Below, piece by piece: positions 56,345 through 64,000 of a stretch of 64,000 bases of DNA (the stretch's first letter is position 1; the number at the start of each line of letters is the position of its first letter). Made by a program: the position numbers and the translations under genes. Source of the DNA: Aquatica leii (taxonomy: Eukaryota; Arthropoda; Insecta; Coleoptera; Lampyridae); assembly GCA_035610365.1 (NCBI GenBank), contig CM069432.1:230786532-230850531 (forward strand). The letters run 5' to 3'. Below the pieces are notes generated by a model, which searched no databases, was not told the origin of the DNA, and saw only the letters and a list, made by a program, of their open reading frames with translations.

Positions 56345-57470
56345 TACAGGGTGTCCGTTTTTCAATCTCAAACATGGGTATTTCAATTATTATAAGAGAT
56401 GCAATATTGGTTAAATTAGACAAAAGTTGCGCTTTCTAGGCTGATCAATAATCTAAATGTGATCTTTCATTTTTTGTTTTTTAATCATGACAAAAAAATT
56501 AAAAAAACCTAATTTTCGTTTTTTTTAACAAAAATCGACAAAGCTAGACGTTTTTAACTGGAACATCAACAACATACATACAGCGGTGTCCAGAAACGGA
56601 ACAGCCAGCACACAACTATTGTTTATTGTTTCATAGAAATTTAGACAAACATGGTTCGTTTTGTAAACCTAGACAAAGATATGGAGGTAGACAAAATGAG
56701 AATAGAGTTGAAATTTTACAGTATGTAAAAGAGTTTATTTCAATAGATACCTAATAAAATAGAGCGTCCCATATCTAAGTCCATAAGCATATTGGATCAA
56801 GCGGCGTAGAGAGTCCTCAAAAGACATAAATATCAGCCGTTTGAAATTTATATCACCCAAATTTTCCATCTTGGAGATAGTAATAGACGGGTAGCATTTT
56901 GAATGTTTGTGATGGATCAGTTAGACCAAAACCCTAGTTTTCTCAATAATTAATACTTACGAAGAGCAAGTTTACATACTCGGGAATTTCTAATCGTGAC
57001 AATGAATACATTTGGTCAATTGAAAATCCTCGTCAACATCAAAAACGACAGCATCATTGGCTCATACATTTATGAGAAAAATTTGATCGCGGACAGGTAT
57101 TTACATTTCCTAAGGACTTTTTTTAAAAATTACATTGACAACAATATTTGTTTAAACCGCCTGCAAAACGTTCCATCAGGGCGGCGCATTGCCACACAAC
57201 GCTAAAATAGTAGCTGACCATTTGTCAACGTTCTTTCAGCAAAAAAGTAATTTAAACAACGGTGATGTACCTTAGCCAACAAGGGTACCGGATCTTTCAC
57301 CATTAAACTAGTTTTTATGGGAAACGATCAAAGATCAGATAGTTTGCGAAGAAACGTCGATACCAGTCTAGAAGTAAAATTAGAAGAAGGAACATTTCAC
57401 GAGCAATACGGAACTTGCAAAAGCGTGTGGTATTGTATTTAGAATTAGCAGGCGGACCATTCGAGTCCCA
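56345..57470 (+). pseudogene. Mariner-type transposase relic (DDE_3-like)
   Basis: Starts after an ACAGGGTGTCCG motif that resembles a mariner-type end. Readable protein blocks from about 56970: 'NRDNEYIWSIENPRQ', then after a frameshift 56996-57205 'NDSIIGSYIYEKNLIADRYL' and 'HFLRTFFKNYIDNN', then after another shift 'HQGGALPHNAKIVADHL' (family QQDGAPPHYA; the Asp is Gly), and 'RVPDLSPLN-FLWETIKDQI' with a stop and Asn in place of the third Asp. Several frame breaks; two acids lost. Same broad group as 41.8 kb but a different lineage. Confidence 0.7.
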
Positions 57471-60025
57471 CTTATGATTAGTGTATTTGTTTTTCTTTTA
57501 TCTACTTAATTTTGTTGTTGTTTCTAAAATTTTGTTTTATAAACTAAGAATAAAGTTCTGGGTTATCCTGTTGTTGTGCAGAAATATCAACAGTCAAAGT
57601 TTGGTTAATCAAAAGTGTTTTCAAAGCACTCTGCCCATGAATCAGTTTTTTTATTTCGCTTAAAATGTAAGACTTTATCATATCGTGTAATCCATCAACG
57701 TAATCAGAAAAAAAAACTGTATTAAATCCAATATAGGGCTCATAAAAAAAATCAAAGTTATGTGTTGTAACCCTTGCGTCTAAAATAACACAGAAAATCT
57801 GATGACAGGTTTCGATTTCTTGCAAGAAAATACCTTGAATTGGTTTCAGTTAGAAACGTTTAGCTTTCGCTAAAAAAATTAAAACAAAAATTTGGGTTTG
57901 CAATTTTTTTGTTATACTTATTTTGTAAGAACACAGTGCTAATCTAGATTTTGTAATCGTAGTTTGTTTTCTTTGTTTTGTCTCCTTTATTACCATTCAA
58001 TTAATTTCGCATTAATTGATCAAAGCTATTTTACGTTTATAAATCCTTCTTTATTTTAATTTTTATTTTATAAGTATGTATTTAGTGCAGCTGTATTTGA
58101 ATAATTTAGATCGATGTTATCGTCTTGTGTTTTGACTGCACTTTATAATTCATTACTTCCGTCAGTCATTATTATTGGGTTTCAAAGATTTAAATTGTAT
58201 TTATTTATTTTAGAACGCTTGTTTGCTTTAGTAATTTATATTTCGTTATCATTTAATGATTACGCGTTTTTATGCAAGAACAAGTTTTTGGTTGCTCATG
58301 TTTAATTACCTCTTAACTTTGTACCTTTTGCATCCCTGTCTGTTGAATTTTGACCATATGTGAATTTTTTTTATGCTTCTGTCGTCGAAATGTGTGTTGG
58401 TTTATAAAAGAAAACGCGGTTGTTATTAAGTCAGTGATAATGATGTAGTAATTCCAAAACGAATTATACCGAAAACTGAGAGTTGGTGAGCGATGCAAAG
58501 CGTTTTTGGACTCCTAAGTATCGTGAAGTTGTTCGTTGAGGGTTTTCGTTAAGTTTTAGTTGGGTTGATGTTTTGCATCATCGAAGATGACATACTCCAA
58601 ATTTTGCGGATAAATAAATTTACCAATTCAACTTGTCAGCTCCTTCTTGAGTAAGTTTTACCACCCCACAGTCTAGTTTCTGGGTCCAGCCACCCGCAAG
58701 TTTTAGCAGGAAACAAAATTACCTCAGGTATTTACAATTTACGTTTATTGCAATTATATTCGAGTTCAGTGTAGCTTAAGGACTTTGAATTTTATTCTTA
58801 ACTTATGTAATTTTTTCAATTGAATAAAACATTATTGTCCTCATAGTAATTGATTCGCCGTCGGTGAATAAATTTAACCAATCGACAAGTATTTATTCGT
58901 GTATTTTGGTTTTATCTTAAGCTAAATAAGATTTACGTCATTTATTAATGCGCCGTTAATAACTTTACTTGAAATAACATACATCGCGAGGCCTTCGCAA
59001 TTTTACATTTAATTTTTAGGTTCGTTTAAATAATTTGTATTTTTCAATTTTGTGTTAAGTAAGCAATATTATTATTTGTACAAATATCCTTCGGTGGAAC
59101 TGTTTGAGTTTGAGTTCTGCTTTTTCGTTATTTCATTTACTACACCTTACTTTTTATTATTATTTGTATGATTCTATACAAAATACGTATAACTTTATTT
59201 CAAAAGCATTGTTTTTGATAACTATAACTATATATATTGAATACATGGTAAAAAAAATATCTTGCATTGTGCTATTTGGCTGTCCATCATGTCAACACTT
59301 CGAATGTGCCAATTATATTCTGTTATAACAACAGGCCAACTTATTGTAATTTTTTCGTTCTTAGTTTAATTATATTTTTCAACTGTAAAAAATAGAAGCT
59401 TTCCGGCATAGGTCTATAATAATGTGACAACTTCATTGTATTTTCACGCCACATTGACAATTTTATGCTATCTACACTACCGACTTGTTTAACACTTTCC
59501 ACGAATTTGAACAGTATTTAAAATCTTGTAGCTTATTTATTCGCAAATTTAATTTAACTGCAAACCTAAAGTTTTTTGCTGAGCCAAATAAATCTCAGTA
59601 ATTGTCAAAATACAGTCTGCAAATCTTTTGAAATTATTCTAGACAACCATACTACATTTTCACTAACATTTAAATCGGTTTAGTTAGTAGTTTAAGTGTC
59701 TTACTTTCTTTGCTTGTATAAATTTCAAAAGCATAAACAAATCCTAAATCATTACATAACACAAACAGTTTGGATCCCCACTTTTAAAGATTCAATGGCA
59801 AATATTGTTTCATACAACTACGACTTCTTGTATAATAAAGCTGTTCATCCACTGCTGGATACGGTTGCAGTGGGATATTAGCAATCTGTCATGCGGGGAG
59901 TTGACTCTAGGCACATCGATGTCATTTACATTGAAATTTAAAGTTAAAGTGTCTTCTTATTTCGATTTACAGGCATAAACTTTTCAATAGGCAAAAATGT
60001 TAAATTTTTGTTTAGATTTAGATAG
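57471..60025. other. No gene recognised
   Basis: AT-rich. GC-richer islands at 58630-58720 contain no recognisable element. Small frames (57544-57825 -, 58114-58305 +, 59104-59328 +, 59696-59881 +) show no domain. Confidence 0.45.
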
Positions 60026-60120
60026 TAACAAGTTTTCTATTTCTTTTGTGCATTTTTTTCAACATATATGGTCAATTCTTGCACATTTCATGCTATTGTA
60101 CAATCAAATTGACAAATAAA
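60026..60120 (+). repeat. Dispersed direct repeat, copy 1
   Basis: About 95 bases matching 60487-60580, both starting GTAACAAGTTTTCT and ending TTGACAAATAA. Roughly 75-80% alike by eye. Unknown family. Confidence 0.55.
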
Positions 60121-60486
60121 TAATTAAATGTCAAACTTTGCATTGTTCGGTACTACTAATTATATATACCTGTAGATTTAGTAAAAAAAGAAACTAAAGT
60201 TATTGCTCAATTTTAGTTTTTGTAGTATATAAAGTAAAAAAATAAAATATTGTATACAACACTAGCGTTACTGGATGATTTCGCTTATCGAGCAAGACAC
60301 AACCAGCCAGAAGCCTTTGGGCTATATCACGTTGCTCTACGAGCGCAATAATCGTAATAACGCGTTTGGTGCATAATAACTATTATTTTTCCATTTGTTA
60401 TAACTTACTAAAAATGCCTAGGATACAAAATACGTAAACAACACCCTGTAATGACGCCTTTTCCATATTAATATTTACGTTTAAAT

Positions 60487-60580
60487 TGTAACAAGTTTTC
60501 TGTTTCTTTTTGTACATTTTTTAACATACTCAAGCAATTCTTGTACATTATTCGTGATTGTAAAATCAATTTGACAAATA
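60487..60580 (+). repeat. Dispersed direct repeat, copy 2
   Basis: Second copy, 461 bases downstream of the first, same orientation. Confidence 0.55.
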
Positions 60581-63500
60581 ACTAACACTATGTAATAAAA
60601 TCATTTTTTTTCCTTGTTCCTAGATTGAACATACGTTTCTTATAGCAATTTATATGCGCTGAATACAATACTGTGATATGTTAAAAGTGTTTTACTGTGA
60701 TTTTTGTACCGTATAAGTTTTGCCCACTTTTCGCTACATTCAAAGCGTTGCGCTGTCCAGTGGTTGTTTCTTGACAGCTAGAATTTTCCAAGGGTGAAAA
60801 ACTATTTTTCCGGTGATTGTGGTACGCTTTGCATATGATCTAACGTAAGTGCCCAGCAAAGTTTTCACTTCTAAGTATTTTCGCGGCTTTTGTAAAAACC
60901 TTCCTAGGGTAAGCATTGATTCATGTTAATGTGATTTACTTTGATTTTCTCGTAATTGTGATAACACCATTACCTTCCGCTGGAAACTATAACTAGAAGC
61001 ACATACTAAAAGGCGCTACAATTCTCAAAATTCTTTATAAGAACTAAGCAGAAAAAAATGTAAATTTTGTAAATAATCATTATCGGTTTTGTGGGAGATA
61101 TTAGGATACGTTTTGAAAGAATGTAATTCACATTGTTTTACGAAAAAAATCTGTATTATTAAATATTGCGATTTCAACAGCTAAGCACTTTAATTAAATT
61201 TCCACAATTTTTGCGTTATCTATAACTATGAAGCAAGTCGTTTTATACAAAAACGTTGTTCTTTATAAAAATATTATTACAACTTTATAATAATTTATAT
61301 CAATAAATGCATTGTTCAATTAAAAATTGGCATCAGATTAGTAAAAACCAAAAACTTATTCGCAAGTGTCATTATTGTAACAATAAAGTATTAGCTTTTT
61401 TAATCTAATTCATTTAAACTAAAAATATATCTGTTTCTTGTTTATGAACATCGAAAAAATTTTTTTAACAACCTACGTTACATATTTAAATAATATCACA
61501 AATAAATCAATTGCGCCTACGAAAATAGTTTTTATTATTGCGTCATAAAAAGTCTAATTATTGTTCAAGATCAATTAAAGTTGTCGTATCGAATGATGAA
61601 TTACACAAATTAAAAAAATCAAATCTCCGTGTGTTGTTTATGTTCTTCCTACGATTTTTCTTACAAGAAACACTAAAATCCAGAATGTTCTTATGTTGGT
61701 GTAAATACACTGGATCCATCACAATCTAATAGTCAAATAATTAATATACAAATTTGCTCCATAATAACTAACTGTATAATTGAATATTAAAACGACGTAC
61801 AAAGAAGTAACTTGCAAATTAGCAAAAATTTGTGTTAAAATACACTTAGAGGTATATTATCATTATATTATAGTCATATAAATTATGAAAAACAAACAGA
61901 AGTGACATTAGCGATCGTCTACATAACTTTAAACGTCGTTGTGCTTATTGCATCGATTTATTTAAATAATACTGCATGGGAAGGTTCTTAGTTAGTCCTC
62001 ACATGACAGAAATATTAAATGATGCAGCTACTGCTTATAATTTTATGATCTACATATACACATAATACAATTTTATTATAATAAAGTAAATTAATAATAC
62101 ATACGTCAATTAAAGAATCTTATTTAAATACTAGATAGTTGGATATAGTTTATTATACCTTCAACAACCATTACCAATAAAACGCCACTAATTAATAACG
62201 TAAAATGTAAATCACTAAGTTAAAATGAGTAAAATAACTAAATTGATTTTATTCACGTTTTTGTTGGTATATGCAGTAACTGACCTATAATTTTCTAATT
62301 ATTTCTTTAATAATTAAGAGAGTGTGTCAAGGCGTTTATAACTGCTTAATTAATATTTTGATATGATAAATGGAAAAAATTAGCAACCGTAAGATTTCAC
62401 TCCATATATGACGAATCAACATTGTCGAAATATTTCACATCAAGTAATAATTGCCAATCATTTCGCTTGTTTTATCTTTTTTAATGTTAATTTTAAACGC
62501 TTTAATGGCAAAAGATTTACGATGCAGCTTTCGTAACGACTAAAAAAGTGATTATTTTAATAACATAAAATAGAGTACGCGGTATGAAGTTTTTACAAAA
62601 ATTTTAGAAACAATTCAATAACTATTTTATACATATTCAAAAAGTATCTAGTTTATATATATTTTTATAATTACGTTAAAGTGACTAACGACTACTAAAG
62701 TGATTAATGGTATTAGTAAAGTGTCGAGTTTTTTTAGAAATATTTTAATGTTTCTTACATTATTTTATAAATATTATACACAGTTTTAACGCATGTGTAG
62801 TGCTAAAAATTTGTATACAAATTTAGAAAATGTCTGAAAAAATAACTGTATTTTAGAAAAACAGCTAAATAAATCATAGTAATAAGTAACCCAGTTAAAA
62901 CAATCAAAATTTGTGCTAACAATTATTATTTGTTGGACTATTATTCACAAACCTTATCTTAAAATAAATTTTTAAGAAAATTAAAATTATTAATAGATTT
63001 TATCATAAAGTAAACTACAATTGAGAAGATTAACTGTCAATTAGAATGAGTTATATCAAATTAACTTAACACATCAAACACTTAACTTACTTTATTTTAA
63101 TTGTTTTTAAGTTTTCTAAACTTAAACAACTTAAATTATACTAACGATTACAAAGATTAATAATAATCCATAATTTTATTAAGTTATTGTCAAAATTTGC
63201 TACATGTATTTTTTTTAAATGTATGTAACTTAAAACATTTAAGTAACTTTAAATTAATTAAAAATTATGGTGTATGTATTGCGTGCGGCACGTTTCAAAT
63301 TTTATATATTCTAAAGTTAATACTTGGACTGACTTATTTTAGAAAATATCTACCAAATTGTTTAATGGAAATTGTACCACTAAATGAAGATTAAACGTGT
63401 ATTTGGAATGAAAACAAAAGTACATGGAAAATAGTCAACATTTCTGATCATTAACGTCACTTTATATATGCTTGTTCACTTTTTTTTCATTTACAAACTA

Positions 63501-63853
63501 ATTAAACTTCAAAATTTTACGTGAGAACATAATTTATTTAATATTATAGGATAAACGAGGGCAGGTTGTAACAAAATTTACTGTTGTCAGTATCTCAGAA
63601 ATTTTACATGCAATACAAAACTTTTTTTATTATATTTAGTTATGTCACATGTACTATGTTATGCAAAATTAAATAATTCCAGATCAAATAGTAACACCAA
63701 TTCTTTAAATTTAGAAATTCCCCTTTTTAGGATATAGACTTAAAACACTTTTTTAGCATCTTTATTCTCAAATAATGATGAATATAAGACATATTTTTAT
63801 TAAATGCAACAAAACGAACGAAAATAAGAAACATTTAACTTGGGTTTTTTTAT
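60581..63853. other. No gene recognised; AT-rich
   Basis: About 3.3 kb, very AT-rich, with only short chance frames. No repeat structure stood out. Confidence 0.45.
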
Positions 63854-64000
63854 TTAGTCACTATCAGACTCGCAGTGATGACACATATATGGAAACCTTC
63901 CATCTGTGCACTCTTCATGCGACCAAAGTTTGCAGTGTGTACACTTCACCCATTTTCTTTTGGTTTGCTTTGGCGATAGGATTCGGTACACACTAAACAA
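63854..64000 (-). pseudogene. C-terminal end of a pogo/Tigger-like transposase (cut by window edge)
   Basis: Reading inward on the - strand, one frame gives 'CLVCTESYRQSKPKE' and a neighbouring frame continues 'WVKCTHCKLWSHEECTDGRF' and 'CHHCESDSD', ending at TAA (63856-63854). Together they form the C-x2-C...C-x2-C...H-x3-C...C-x2-C zinc finger (PHD-like) that ends many insect pogo-like DDE proteins. A one-base shift between the two parts, near 63950, shows decay. AATAAA follows within five bases of the stop. The rest of the gene lies right of the window. Confidence 0.7.

Noticed and set aside
58630..58720. Possible LTR/primer-binding site near GGGTCCAGCCACCCG
   Set aside because: No TG...CA boundary, second copy or clear tRNA complementarity could be found.
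56345..60445. ACAGGGTGTCC at 56346 and inverted ACACCCTGT at 60432 as ends of one element
   Set aside because: The match is only about nine bases and 4.1 kb apart, too long for the mariner-type relic inside; probably independent.

Overview
This window looks like AT-rich eukaryotic DNA, most likely from an arthropod (probably an insect), and it is built almost entirely of transposable elements and their remains. I recognise no host gene. The family mix points to an arthropod: BEL/Pao LTR retrotransposons, Penelope-like elements (PLEs) with GIY-YIG endonucleases, Tc1/mariner-type DDE elements, piggyBac, hAT, PIF/Harbinger, pogo-like C-terminal tails, and a CACTA-like tnp2 transposase with a DUF4806 companion gene. 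I read no ribosomal RNA, confident tRNA, CRISPR array or bacterial-style operon.

Layout, left to right. 1-4390: decayed BEL/Pao element on the + strand. 4906-5680: PLE remnant (GIY-YIG domain) followed by a hammerhead-like motif. 5838-9074: Tc1/mariner-type element of about 3.2 kb with very long inverted repeats and a TA target. 9490-10530: a short repeat cluster and two small foldback elements. 10809-21442: a large element I infer to be CACTA-like. It holds a broken tnp2-type transposase (13518-15425) and a multi-exon DUF4806 gene (15635-20645) that is split by a TTAA-flanked piggyBac element (16039-18833). 24000-24982: PIF/Harbinger transposase remnant. 25270-25720: very old mariner-type relic. 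26715-27404: probable LTR with adjacent primer-binding-like sequence. 29210-30500: second member of the intron-containing Tc1/mariner-type family. 31334-32982: hAT element with a near-perfect 8-bp target duplication. 33434-39295: nearly intact BEL/Pao provirus-like element on the - strand, with two 390-bp LTRs and a 5-bp target duplication. 41815-42816: mariner-type (DUF4817/DDE_3-like) pseudogene. 44680-49660: a dense PLE zone with a large palindrome and an apparent nest of PLE > pogo-like > PLE. 51163-51435: hammerhead-bearing foldback. 52643-55199: element with CCCAAG ends. 55645-56106: inverted-repeat-bounded PLE-like scrap. 56345-57470: another mariner-type relic. 57470-63850: mostly featureless AT-rich sequence. 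63854-64000: end of a pogo-like transposase on the - strand.

The genes do not form a host pathway. What works together is within elements: in the CACTA-like unit, a transposase and a DUF4806 protein sit in the same orientation between matching ends. The clearest historical signal is nesting, because the DUF4806 reading frame becomes continuous again once the piggyBac insert and one TTAA are ignored. The most unusual structural signal is the repeated appearance of hammerhead-ribozyme-like cores (CUGANGA, stem II, GAAA) at PLE ends, several of them inside inverted repeats. All repeat limits, identities and families were judged by eye.
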